Assembly (NCBI RefSeq): GCF_020439865.1
Contig: NZ_JAGRPF010000218.1
Location: 1-41,607, forward strand
Direction: 5' to 3'
DNA from: Prosthecobacter sp.
GTDB taxonomy: Bacteria > Verrucomicrobiota > Verrucomicrobiia > Verrucomicrobiales > Verrucomicrobiaceae
Length of the DNA: 41,607 bases
The notes below the pieces were generated by a model, which did no database searches, was not told the origin of the DNA, and worked only from the letters and a program-made list of their open reading frames with translations. Positions 16,207-24,304 of this stretch are shown here, in pieces (within the stretch, counting starts at the first letter, position 1; every line of letters starts with the position of its first letter). Position numbers and translations under genes: made by a program.

Positions 16207-16218
16207 CGTGAAATTCTG

Positions 16219-16479
16219 TTAGCGGCGAAGACTGAGGCTCTTGAGCAGCTTCTGATAGCGCTCGTTGGCCGTCAGCTTGAGATAGTCGAGCAATTTGCGA
16301 CGACGTGCGACCATCTGAAGCAGGCCGCGACGTGTGGAATGGTCTTTCTGATGCGTGGCAAGGTGCTGCGTCAGATCGTTGATTCGCTTCGTCAAGAGAG
16401 CCACCTGGACGTCGGCGCTGCCGGTGTCCTTTTCGTGGATCTTGAAGGAGGTGGAATCGATGGTGGTTGCTTCGCTCAT
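16219..16479 (-). CDS. rpsO: 30S ribosomal protein S15
   Basis: The 86-residue product is a typical S15: FKIHEKDTGSADVQVALLTKR, the DLTQHLATHQKDHSTRRGL segment that contacts 16S rRNA, VARRRKLLDYL and the LKLTANERYQKLL helix. It binds the central domain of 16S rRNA early in 30S assembly. Length is normal (about 88 residues). It precedes pnp with a terminator and hairpin-rich leader between them. No clear Shine-Dalgarno site is seen upstream of the ATG. Confidence 0.97.
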   Translation of the reverse strand: MSEATTIDSTSFKIHEKDTGSADVQVALLTKRINDLTQHLATHQKDHSTRRGLLQMVARRRKLLDYLKLTANERYQKLLKSLSLRR

Positions 16480-16668
16480 GGTTTGTTTGAATGGCCGGAC
16501 AACTTGTCAGGCGGTGTGTGTTCTAGGATGTGGGGCCGCGAAGGAACCATAAAGCCCCTTTTTGGCAAGGGGAAGTTTCGGGCTTTGTGTACAAGTTTTT
16601 GACCACCCGGGGGCAAATCCCGGGGCTTGCCTCCCGGCCCATCCTCATCCATAGACCCGGCCCCTTTT

Positions 16669-17775
16669 ATGTCCCGCTCCTTCACACTCGCAGTCCTCCC
16701 CGGCGACGGCATCGGCCCTGAAGTCATGGCCGAGGCGCTTCGCGTCCTCGACGCCATCGCCAGCCGCTCCGGCATCAGCTTCAGCTACAAGCACGAACTC
16801 GTCGGCGGTGCGGCCATCGACGCCGTGGGCAAGGCCCTTCCCGAGCAGACCATCAAAACCTGCGAAGCCAGCGATGCCATCCTCTTTGGCTCCGTTGGCG
16901 GCCCGAAGTGGGAGCACCTGCCACCGAATGAGCAGCCCGAACGCGGCGCCCTGCTTCCCATCCGCAAGCATTTCGGCCTCTTCGCCAATCTGCGCCCTGG
17001 TATCTGCTATCCGGCGCTCACCAGTTCGTCTCCGATCCGTCCCGACCTCGTCGAAGGCGGCTTCGACGTCCTCTGCGTGCGTGAATTGACCGGCGGCATG
17101 TACTTCGGCCAGCCGAAGAGCCGCACCACGCTGCCCGATGGCGACATCGAGGTCATCGACACCATGGTTTACAAGAAGAGCGAGATCGTGCGCATCGCCC
17201 ACGTCGCCTTCAAGGCCGCGCAACTCCGCCGCAAGCACGTCACCAGCGTGGACAAGGCCAACGTGCTCACCAACTCCGTCCTCTGGCGCGAAACGATGAT
17301 CGAAGTCGCCAAGGAATACCCCGATGTGACCCTCGCGCACCTCTACGTGGACAACGCCGCCATGCAGCTCATCAAGGCGCCGCGCAGCTTCGACGTGCTG
17401 GTCACCGAAAACCTCTTCGGCGACATCCTCAGCGATGAAATGGCCATGATCGCCGGCTCGCTCGGCATGCTCGCCAGCGCCAGCCTCGGCAAGCCGAAGG
17501 GCGACGGCCTCTACTTCGGCCTCTTCGAGCCCAGTGGCGGCACCGCCCCCGACATCGCCGGCATGGGCATCGCCAATCCGATCGCTCAGATACTCTCCGC
17601 CGCGCTGCTCCTGCGTTTCTCCCTCGGCCTCGAAAAAGAAGCCGTCGCCATCGAGTCCGCCGTCAAGAAGGTCATCGACGACGGCCTCCGCACGGGCGAC
17701 ATCTTCAGCGGCGCCCCCGGCACGCGAAAGGTCAACACCAAGGAGATCGGCGACGCGGTCATCGCCGCTCTCTAA
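16669..17775 (+). CDS. leuB: 3-isopropylmalate dehydrogenase
   Basis: The 368-residue enzyme oxidatively decarboxylates 3-isopropylmalate in leucine biosynthesis. It shows LAVLPGDGIGPEVMAEA at the N-terminus, FGSVGGPKWEHLP, ANLRPG, VRELTGGMYFG, the catalytic Lys/Asp regions (SVDKANVL, NLFGDILSDEMAMIAGSLGML) and the NAD-binding FEPSGGTAPDIAGMGIANP. The upstream in-frame Met at 16627 would add 14 unusual residues. I chose the ATG at 16669 because the protein then starts just before the first conserved strand. It is convergent with the 2-hydroxyacid dehydrogenase gene, with only 14 bp between stops. Confidence 0.96.
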   Translation: MSRSFTLAVLPGDGIGPEVMAEALRVLDAIASRSGISFSYKHELVGGAAIDAVGKALPEQTIKTCEASDAILFGSVGGPKWEHLPPNEQPERGALLPIRKHFGLFANLRPGICYPALTSSSPIRPDLVEGGFDVLCVRELTGGMYFGQPKSRTTLPDGDIEVIDTMVYKKSEIVRIAHVAFKAAQLRRKHVTSVDKANVLTNSVLWRETMIEVAKEYPDVTLAHLYVDNAAMQLIKAPRSFDVLVTENLFGDILSDEMAMIAGSLGMLASASLGKPKGDGLYFGLFEPSGGTAPDIAGMGIANPIAQILSAALLLRFSLGLEKEAVAIESAVKKVIDDGLRTGDIFSGAPGTRKVNTKEIGDAVIAAL

Positions 17776-17789
17776 GTTTGGCTAGTCAG

Positions 17790-18746
17790 TCAAGTATTCA
17801 CCACATTCACCGGCTTCCCCGCCAGGAAGGCTTTCAGGTTCGCGGCGGTCATGTCGATGAGGCGGGCGCGTGATTCGCGGCTGGCCCAGGCGATGTGCGG
17901 GGTGATGAGACAGTTCTTTGCGCCGATGAGCGGATTGCCGCCCTTCGGCGGTTCGACGGAAAGCACGTCGAGCCCGGCGCCGGCGATGCGGCCTTCGTTG
18001 AGCGCTTTCGCCAGCGCGGCTTCATCGACGAGCGGTCCGCGACCGGTGTTGATCAAAAACGCCTCACGCTTCATCAAACTGAGCGTGCGTTCGCCGATGA
18101 GATGCTTCGTGGCATCGGTCAGCGGGCAGTGTAGACTGATCACATCCGACTGGCGGAAAATGTCGTCGATCTCAGCAGCCTCGACGCCTGCGGGCGGCGG
18201 CTCCTTCCACGTGCGCTTTGAGGCGAGCACCTTCATGCCAAACGCCGCACCGATGCGCGCCACGGCGCTGCCAATTTCGCCATAACCGATGATTCCCAGC
18301 GTGCGTCCAGCCAGTTCGACAATCGGATAATCCCAGTAGCAGAAGTCCGGGCACTTCGTCCATCCGCCCTGCTCCACGCTCTTCGCCGCATGGCCGACGT
18401 GATTGGCCAGTTCCAGCATGAGCGCGATCACATGCTGCGCGACGGCCGGCGTGCCGTATCCCGGCACATTCGTCACCACGACCCCGCGTTCCTTCGCCGC
18501 GACGACGTCCACCACATTGTAGCCTGTGGCGATAACACCGATGTATTTCAAATCCGGCAGAGCCTCGATGATTTCACGTGTCAGAGGCGCCTTGTTCGTG
18601 ATCACGATCTCCGCACCGGCACAGCGTGCGACGGTTTGATCCAGCGGCGTGCGCGCATGCACCTCACAAGGAGCGATGGCTTCAAGCGGTTGCCAGTTGA
18701 GGTCGCCAGGATTTGCGGTGTGGGCGTCGAGAAGAACGATTTTCAT
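17790..18746 (-). CDS. D-isomer-specific 2-hydroxyacid dehydrogenase
   Basis: A 318-residue NAD(P)-dependent dehydrogenase of the glycerate/hydroxypyruvate reductase type. It has the dinucleotide-binding GIIGYGEIGSAVARIG, the substrate-binding ATGYNVVDV and NVPGYGTPAVAQHVIALML, and the catalytic triad Arg (INTGRGPLVDE), Glu (DVLSVEPP) and His (TPHIAWAS). It reduces a 2-keto acid to the D-hydroxy acid. Similarity to glycerate dehydrogenase (HprA) is strongest by pattern, but the substrate cannot be fixed from sequence. It lies back to back with the ThuA-like gene across a short divergent gap. Confidence 0.93.
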   Translation of the reverse strand: MKIVLLDAHTANPGDLNWQPLEAIAPCEVHARTPLDQTVARCAGAEIVITNKAPLTREIIEALPDLKYIGVIATGYNVVDVVAAKERGVVVTNVPGYGTPAVAQHVIALMLELANHVGHAAKSVEQGGWTKCPDFCYWDYPIVELAGRTLGIIGYGEIGSAVARIGAAFGMKVLASKRTWKEPPPAGVEAAEIDDIFRQSDVISLHCPLTDATKHLIGERTLSLMKREAFLINTGRGPLVDEAALAKALNEGRIAGAGLDVLSVEPPKGGNPLIGAKNCLITPHIAWASRESRARLIDMTAANLKAFLAGKPVNVVNT

Positions 18747-18801
18747 GAGTGGGCGGCACCGTTAGCCGAAAATGCAGATTTTTGGGAGAAAAAGTCATCC
18801 G

Positions 18802-19623
18802 ATGACGATAAAGCATCCCACCATGCGCCCCCTCCTCGTCTCGCTCCTCTCCGCCGTCTGTCTTTTTGCCCTCGCCGCCCCTGCGCCGGAGGCGAAACCG
18901 CTCAAGGTTCTGATGGTCACCGGCGGCTGCTGTCATGATTACGAAAACCAGAAGCTCATCCTCGCGGAAGGCATCAGTGCCCGGGCGAATGTCGAGTTCA
19001 CCGTCGTTCATGAAGAAGGCCCGGGCGGAAAGAAGGACAAGACACACCGAATCTCCATCTACGAAAAGGACAACTGGGCTGAAGGCTACGACGTCATCCT
19101 GCACAACGAGTGCTTCGGCGGCGTCGAGGACGTGGCCTTTGTCGAGCGCATCGCCAAGGCCCACTTCAACGGCGTGCCCGCCGTGATGCTGCACTGCTCG
19201 ACCCACAGCTACCGCATGGCCAAGACCGACGAATGGCGCAAGTGCATCGGCCAGACTTCGATGAGCCACGAGAAGAACCGTGATTTGAAAGTGAAGAACA
19301 TCGCAGAAGGCCATCCGGTGATGAAAGGCTTTCCCAAGGAGTGGCTCGACGCCAAGGACGAGCTCTACAAAAACGAAAAGCTCTGGGAGAACTTCGTTCC
19401 GCTCGCCAAGGCCTATGGCGAAGACACCAAGATGGATCACAATGTCATCTGGGTGAACCGATACGGTGAGGGCAAAGTTTTCGGCACCACCCTGGGCCAC
19501 AACAACAGCACGATGGAAGATCCTGTGTACCTCGACCTCGTCACGCGCGGTCTGCTCTGGGCCTGCGGCAAACTCGGCGAAGACGGCAAACCGCTGCCCG
19601 GTTACGAATCCAAGCAGAAGTAG
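18802..19623 (+). CDS. Secreted ThuA-like (trehalose-utilisation-type) protein
   Basis: A ThuA-like protein of the class I glutamine-amidotransferase-like fold, common as a secreted protein in Planctomycetota and Verrucomicrobiota. A signal peptide (PLLVSLLSAVCLFALAAPAP) is followed by LKVLMVTGGCCHDYENQ, GYDVILHNECFGG, PAVMLHCSTHSYR and VFGTTLGHNNSTMEDP. These match the ThuA core strands and the conserved LGH. The exact reaction is unknown; family members are linked to disaccharide metabolism. Three Met codons lie in frame (18772, 18802, 18823). I take 18802 because a GGGAG lies 13 bases upstream, but 18823, which starts right at the signal peptide, is also possible. Confidence 0.88.
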   Translation: MTIKHPTMRPLLVSLLSAVCLFALAAPAPEAKPLKVLMVTGGCCHDYENQKLILAEGISARANVEFTVVHEEGPGGKKDKTHRISIYEKDNWAEGYDVILHNECFGGVEDVAFVERIAKAHFNGVPAVMLHCSTHSYRMAKTDEWRKCIGQTSMSHEKNRDLKVKNIAEGHPVMKGFPKEWLDAKDELYKNEKLWENFVPLAKAYGEDTKMDHNVIWVNRYGEGKVFGTTLGHNNSTMEDPVYLDLVTRGLLWACGKLGEDGKPLPGYESKQK

Positions 19624-19692
19624 TCGTCACGCGCCGCAGAGCACCGCGTCCAAAGTCTTGAGCAGCATCGCCAGCGCCCGCTCTCTGGAGTG

Positions 19693-19938
19693 CTATTGCG
19701 AGAGTTCCAAGGCCATCTCATCGTTGGCCGGCATATTCGCAGATCGAGGCATTCGTCTCGCGTTGCCTCCATTAAAACTGGGCATATGGGCATGCTTGTA
19801 GCCGACCGGATCAAATTTTTGCCACAGCTCGTCACGCCTTTCGGCAGAGCACCCCGGTAAAAAGGACATGGCCATCAGTGAGGCCAATGGCAGCAGAAGC
19901 AGCAAACGGTTGGTTTGAAAGCGGGACAAGAATTTCAC
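19693..19938 (-). CDS. Small lipoprotein of unknown function
   Basis: An 81-residue product from a GTG start. It has a charged N-terminus, a hydrophobic stretch (LLLLLPLASLMAMSF) and a lipobox LPGC, so Cys30 should be lipidated. The mature 52 residues are polar (DPVGYKHAHMP, NARRMPRSANMP) with no recognised domain. The gene begins 18 bp after the araD stop on the same strand, so it is probably co-transcribed. The convincing signal and lipobox argue that this short frame is a real gene. Confidence 0.65.
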   Translation of the reverse strand: MKFLSRFQTNRLLLLLPLASLMAMSFLPGCSAERRDELWQKFDPVGYKHAHMPSFNGGNARRMPRSANMPANDEMALELSQ

Positions 19939-19956
19939 AGGACGGTGAGACTGAGG

Positions 19957-20664
19957 TTACTTCTGCCCGTAGTACGCCCCCGGGCCGTGTTTTCGCAAAT
20001 GATGCTTTTCCAGAATGTACCCGGGGATGGAATGCATCGCAGGATTCAGCGTGGCGGAACCGAGAGCCATGTGGGCGCACATCTCGAGAGCGATGCTGTT
20101 CTTGAGCGAATCCATCGCACTTTTGCCAAAGGTGAAAGGCGCGTGGTGAAGCTGGAGCACCGCGGGCATCTCAAGCGGGCTAAGGTTTAATTCCCGTAAG
20201 CGCTCGACGATGGCGACACCCGTAAAATGTTCATAGTCCTGCGTCACTTCCTCAGGGGTGAGCGCACGCACGATGGGCACGGTGCCATGGAAGTGATCGG
20301 CATGCGTGGTGCCGTAGCAGGGCAGCTCGCGGCCGGCCTGCGAGAACATCGTGGCGTGCAGGCTGTGCGTGTGGGTGATGCCGCCGATTTCAGGAAATTC
20401 GCGATAAAGGACGAGGTGCGTCTTGGTGTCAGACGAGGGTCGCAGGCTGCCTTCGACCACTTTGCCGTCGAGGTCGAGGATCACGATGTCGTCCGGCTTG
20501 AGAACCGCATAATCGACACCGCTCGGCTTGATGCCCCAGAGACCGGAAGCACGGTCGATGCCGCTGACATTTCCCCAAGTCAGGCGCACGAGGCCGCTGG
20601 GTTCAAGGGCGCGATTGGCTTCACATACTTGCTCACGGAGTTCCTGGAGGGTCATCCGCATCAT
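19957..20664 (-). CDS. araD: L-ribulose-5-phosphate 4-epimerase
   Basis: A 235-residue class II aldolase-fold enzyme that interconverts L-ribulose-5-phosphate and D-xylulose-5-phosphate. It matches E. coli AraD throughout: LTWGNVSGID, WGIKPSGVDY, the zinc histidines in GITHTHSLHAT (His98 and His100), TTHADHFHGT, a third zinc His in LQLHHAPFTFG and the C-terminal HHLRKHGPGAYYGQ. The open frame extends to 20697, but a GGAGG at 20676-20680 supports a start at the ATG at 20664 (spacing 11). No araA or araB is adjacent, so it may serve a general pentose route. Confidence 0.93.
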   Translation of the reverse strand: MMRMTLQELREQVCEANRALEPSGLVRLTWGNVSGIDRASGLWGIKPSGVDYAVLKPDDIVILDLDGKVVEGSLRPSSDTKTHLVLYREFPEIGGITHTHSLHATMFSQAGRELPCYGTTHADHFHGTVPIVRALTPEEVTQDYEHFTGVAIVERLRELNLSPLEMPAVLQLHHAPFTFGKSAMDSLKNSIALEMCAHMALGSATLNPAMHSIPGYILEKHHLRKHGPGAYYGQK

Positions 20665-20675
20665 CAAAGCCGAAA

Positions 20676-20680
20676 CCTCC
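20676..20680 (-). promoter_or_regulatory. Ribosome binding site of araD
   Basis: GGAGG on the minus strand lies 11 bases before the ATG at 20664. It argues against the longer reading frame that starts at 20697. Confidence 0.6.
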
Positions 20681-20780
20681 GACAATTCCAGCAACATAAA
20701 CAGGCACGGCCGGCGTTAATACGTTGATCCTTGAAGGTTGACGTGGGTAACGCCCCCGTTGACCTGTACCGCTTAACCAC

Positions 20781-21782
20781 ATGCCTGCCACCGAAGCCCC
20801 CCCTGCCGTTCCTGATCAGGAAGCCATCGTCAAAGCCTCCTCCTGGGTGGCTCCGCTCCGAACCGAAATCGCCCGCGTGCTCGTTGGACAGACGGCGCTT
20901 GTGGACCGCCTGCTGGTAGCCCTGCTTACCAACGGCCACGTCCTGCTCGAAGGGGTGCCGGGCATCGCCAAAACGCTCGCCGTGCGCACCCTCTCAGGGA
21001 CCTTGAAGGCGAAGTTCCAACGCATTCAGTTCACACCGGACCTCCTCCCTGCGGATGTCATCGGCACCATGGTGTATCATCCGAAGGACGGCACGTTTAC
21101 TCCTCGCCTCGGCCCGATCTTCGCCAATCTGGTGCTGGCAGACGAAATCAACCGTGCGCCCGCCAAAGTGCAAAGCGCCCTGCTCGAAGCGATGCAGGAG
21201 CGGCAGGTCACCATCGGCGAGAACACCCACAAACTGCCTGATCCCTTCATGGTGCTGGCCACACAGAACCCGATCGATCAGGAAGGAACTTACACGCTGC
21301 CGGAAGCGCAGCTCGACCGCTTTCTGCTCAAAGTACGTGTCACCTACCCGACACCCGTCGAGGAGCGCCAGGTGCTCGATGCCATGGCCACATCCGCTCC
21401 CAAGCTGGATGTCACGCAGGTCACCGATGTCAGCGCCATCAGTGCCAGCCGCGTGGTGGTGAACAATCTCTTCATGGACGAGAAGATCCGCGACTACATC
21501 GTCGCCCTCATCCACGCCACGCGTCATCCCGAAGCACTGGCGCCTCACCTGAAGCTGCTGATCCGCTGCGGTGCATCGCCTCGTGGCACGATCAATCTCG
21601 CCCTGGCAGCCAAGGCCCTGGCCTTCCTCAACGGTCGCAACTACGTCATCCCACAGGACATCAAGGATCTCGCCCCCGACATCCTGCGCCACCGCATCCT
21701 GCTTTCATACGAAGCCGAAGCGGAAGGCGTGACCACGGATGACGTGGTCAGAACACTGCTCGACAAACTGCCGGTGCCTTAA
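20781..21782 (+). CDS. MoxR-family AAA+ ATPase
   Basis: The 333-residue MoxR ATPase has Walker A GVPGIAKT (58-65), Walker B LVLADEIN (117-124), sensor-1 ATQNP (160-164), the pore-like YPLPEAQ-type segment TYTLPEAQLDRFLL and a C-terminal lid (RHRILLSYEAEAEG). MoxR proteins act as chaperone ATPases for VWA-domain partners and metal-cofactor insertion. It opens an operon in which DUF58, BatA and BatB genes follow, the classic MoxR-VWA partnership. The ATG at 20781 lies 117 bp from the divergent araD start, so promoters are between them. Confidence 0.95.
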   Translation: MPATEAPPAVPDQEAIVKASSWVAPLRTEIARVLVGQTALVDRLLVALLTNGHVLLEGVPGIAKTLAVRTLSGTLKAKFQRIQFTPDLLPADVIGTMVYHPKDGTFTPRLGPIFANLVLADEINRAPAKVQSALLEAMQERQVTIGENTHKLPDPFMVLATQNPIDQEGTYTLPEAQLDRFLLKVRVTYPTPVEERQVLDAMATSAPKLDVTQVTDVSAISASRVVVNNLFMDEKIRDYIVALIHATRHPEALAPHLKLLIRCGASPRGTINLALAAKALAFLNGRNYVIPQDIKDLAPDILRHRILLSYEAEAEGVTTDDVVRTLLDKLPVP

Positions 21783-21794
21783 TCCGCCCACACC

Positions 21795-22712
21795 GTGAAC
21801 CGGGAAACTGCGCAGAACGACAACGACGCCAGACTCACGCGCATCCTCAAGCGCGTGCGCCGCATCGAACTGCTCACGCGTGGCATGGTGAAGGAGATGC
21901 TCGGCGGGCAGTACCATTCACGGTTCAAAGGCCAGGGCATCGAGTTCGACGACTTCCGCGAATACCAGCCCGGTGACGATGTGCGTTTCATCGACTGGAA
22001 CGTCACCGCGCGCATGAACGATCCCTTTGTGCGCAAGTACGTCGAGGAACGCGAGCTGACGGTCATGCTGTGCGTCGATGTCAGCGGCTCCGGAGACTAC
22101 GGCAGCCAGGAAGACTCGAAACGCGAGCGTGCGGCGGAGATCGCCGCCGTATTCGCCTTCAGCGCCGTGCAGAATCAGGACAAGGTGGGCCTCACTCTTT
22201 TCTCCGACGCCATCGAGCAGTACCTCCCGGCACGCAAAGGCGCACCTCATGCCCTGCGCATATTGCGCGACATTTTGAACAACGAACCGAAGCGGCAAGG
22301 CACGAACATCAAGCCCGCGCTCGACCTTGCCCTCGAACGCATCGCCCATCGCGCGCTGGTGATTGTCGTTTCGGATTTCATCACACCCGATCACGACTGG
22401 GAAAAAAGCCTGCGCTCCGTCGCGGCGAAACATGACGTGGTGGTGGCGCAGATCATGGACCCGCGGGAGGTCATCCTGCCGGATGCAGGCCGCGTCTGCC
22501 TTGAGGATCCTGAGACAGGAGAACAATTCATCGTCAACACCTCCAATCCACAGGTGCGGAATCAGTACGCCCAACGGATGGCCGAACGGCAGAATGCGCT
22601 CACGCATCTGCTGCGACGCTGCGGAGTGGAACGCATCACGGTGCGCACTGATGAAGACTACGTGCCGGCCTTGAAGGCCTATTTCCGCACGCGCAGAAGG
22701 AGGAAGCGCTGA
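21795..22712 (+). CDS. DUF58-domain protein (Bat operon)
   Basis: The 305-residue protein has the DUF58 signature GIEFDDFREYQPGDDVRFID followed by a VWA-like domain with a complete MIDAS-type motif DVSGS near residue 95 and VVSDFITPDHDW later. It lacks membrane segments and is cytoplasmic. DUF58 proteins regularly follow moxR and are thought to work with it. The GTG start lies 12 bp after the moxR stop. The stop overlaps the next gene's start as TGATG, which indicates translational coupling. The Arg/Lys-rich C-terminus (RTRRRRKR) may bind membrane lipid or nucleic acid. Confidence 0.92.
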   Translation: MNRETAQNDNDARLTRILKRVRRIELLTRGMVKEMLGGQYHSRFKGQGIEFDDFREYQPGDDVRFIDWNVTARMNDPFVRKYVEERELTVMLCVDVSGSGDYGSQEDSKRERAAEIAAVFAFSAVQNQDKVGLTLFSDAIEQYLPARKGAPHALRILRDILNNEPKRQGTNIKPALDLALERIAHRALVIVVSDFITPDHDWEKSLRSVAAKHDVVVAQIMDPREVILPDAGRVCLEDPETGEQFIVNTSNPQVRNQYAQRMAERQNALTHLLRRCGVERITVRTDEDYVPALKAYFRTRRRRKR

Positions 22713-23272
22713 TGAACGCCACGTGGCTCATCACCAGTATGCTGCTGGCGCAGTTTTCTGGACCGCCTCCGCTGCCGCACCCCGAGCTTCCGCCTCCGGA
22801 CAATGTGGAGCTTCCTCCGCCGTGGTGGATCCCGTGGGCGATCGCTCTGATTGTCCTGCTTCTGATCCTGCTCATCGTCGTGCTCCTGACTCGTCCAAAG
22901 CACGCACCTTCGCCGCCGCTGCGTCAGCCTTGGAGCGCCGCGTTTCGTGCCCTGAGCGATCTGCGTACGCGAATCGAATCCATTCCGCCGCACGACATGA
23001 GCCACCGGGTCTCGCAGATTCTGCGCCGCTATCTCCAGGAGCGCTACGCGGTGCCGGCCCCTGCGCGCACCACGCGTGAAATCTTCAACGGAACAGCGGA
23101 ACGGCTGCCCGGCGTGCCCATTCCACGCGCGCAGGGCGTCTGGCGTGAGCGGTTTGAGCCTGTCGCCCATCTCTGTGACGACATTTCGTTCATGCCGGCT
23201 CCGCGAACGCAGGAGGAATCGACCATGCTGATCGACCAGGCGCTGGCGCGCATGCAGGAGGAAAAGCCATGA
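22712..23272 (+). CDS. DUF4381-like membrane protein (Bat operon)
   Basis: A 186-residue protein with a Pro-rich N-terminal periplasmic segment (PPPLPHPELPPPDN), one membrane helix (about 38-60, WAIALIVLLLILLIVVLL) and a cytoplasmic domain with RVSQILRRYLQERYAVPAPARTT. That layout and motif fit DUF4381, small proteins regularly placed between DUF58 and BatA genes. It overlaps the DUF58 gene by one base and batA by four (ATGA). Its function is not established; it may scaffold the Bat complex at the membrane. Confidence 0.85.
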   Translation: MNATWLITSMLLAQFSGPPPLPHPELPPPDNVELPPPWWIPWAIALIVLLLILLIVVLLTRPKHAPSPPLRQPWSAAFRALSDLRTRIESIPPHDMSHRVSQILRRYLQERYAVPAPARTTREIFNGTAERLPGVPIPRAQGVWRERFEPVAHLCDDISFMPAPRTQEESTMLIDQALARMQEEKP

Positions 23273-24297
23273 CGATTCCCGGCATTCCCAATTTTCAATT
23301 CCTGCATCCGTTGTGGCTGTTGCTGGTGCCGCTGGTGCCGCTCCTCGCGATGCTGCGCGGTGCACGCGGTCGGCGTGCGGCCATCAAGTTCCCCACTGCT
23401 TCATTGCTGCGGGATCTGGGAAGACCCGCACGCAGCGGCCTGGGCGGCTTCATCTTTGGCCTGATCCTGACGAGCCTCACCTTTGGCATCGCAGCGCTGT
23501 CGCGTCCGCAGAAGGTGCTGTCGTTCGACGAAGAGAAAGCCGATGGCATCGCGATCATGCTCACCGTGGACGTGTCCCTGTCGATGCTGATCGAAGATTT
23601 CTACATTGGTGGTCAGCCCGTGAACCGTCTCACCGCAGCCAAGCGTGTGATGGCGGACTTCATCAAGGGACGTCGCAGCGACAAGATCGGCATCGTGGCC
23701 TTTGCAGGTGAAACCTACCTGCCCTGCCCGCTCACGCTCGATCGCGACTGGCTCATCAACAACCTCGACCGCGTGCAAACTCAGCGCGTTGGAGACGGCA
23801 CCGCCATCGGCTCGGGCATTGCCTCCGCCGCCAATCGAATGCGCCGCGAGAAGTCGCCCAGCAAGGTGATCGTGCTGCTCACCGACGGCGCCAACAACTC
23901 CGGCCGCCTGAGCCCGCAGGACGCCGCAAAACTGGCCGCGACGCTCGGAATCAAGATCTACACCATCGCCATCGGCACGCCGGGCGTTCACAGCATCCCT
24001 GATCCGAAACGCGGCACGTTCACCCCGGTCGGGCAGCAGTTGTTTGATGAAGGGACGCTCAAGGAAGTCGCCTCCATCGGCAGTGGACAGTTCTACATGG
24101 CGCAGAACCTCAACTCACTCAGCGATGTATTTGCTACGATCGACAAGCTCGAGAAAACGAAGATCGAACGACGCAAGATCATCGAGACCCATGAACTCTT
24201 CCCCTGGCCGCTGGCGGTCTCCGCCATTGCGCTGTTTCTCGCCCTGCTGCTTTCGCTGACCGTTCTGCATTCGGCCCCCGAACCGGTCGCCACCTGA
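23269..24297 (+). CDS. batA: BatA-like VWA membrane protein
   Basis: The 342-residue protein has two N-terminal membrane segments (about 12-29 and 58-76), a VWA domain with MIDAS DVSLS at 101-105 and a C-terminal membrane helix (about 313-335). This is the BatA layout: FLHPLWLLLV at the start, ADGIAIMLTVDVSLSM, the FAGETYLPCPLT strand and VIVLLTDGANNSG. Bat proteins were named in Bacteroides for aerotolerance; the molecular role is unclear and may be envelope stress protection. The start overlaps the upstream gene as ATGA. Confidence 0.92.
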   Translation: MTIPGIPNFQFLHPLWLLLVPLVPLLAMLRGARGRRAAIKFPTASLLRDLGRPARSGLGGFIFGLILTSLTFGIAALSRPQKVLSFDEEKADGIAIMLTVDVSLSMLIEDFYIGGQPVNRLTAAKRVMADFIKGRRSDKIGIVAFAGETYLPCPLTLDRDWLINNLDRVQTQRVGDGTAIGSGIASAANRMRREKSPSKVIVLLTDGANNSGRLSPQDAAKLAATLGIKIYTIAIGTPGVHSIPDPKRGTFTPVGQQLFDEGTLKEVASIGSGQFYMAQNLNSLSDVFATIDKLEKTKIERRKIIETHELFPWPLAVSAIALFLALLLSLTVLHSAPEPVAT

Positions 24298-24304
24298 GAA
24301 TGAC

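Noticed and set aside
20698..20780. Two TTGAC words in the araD-moxR gap as -35 boxes
   Set aside because: Neither is followed at 16-18 bases by a convincing -10 box, so I do not call a promoter.
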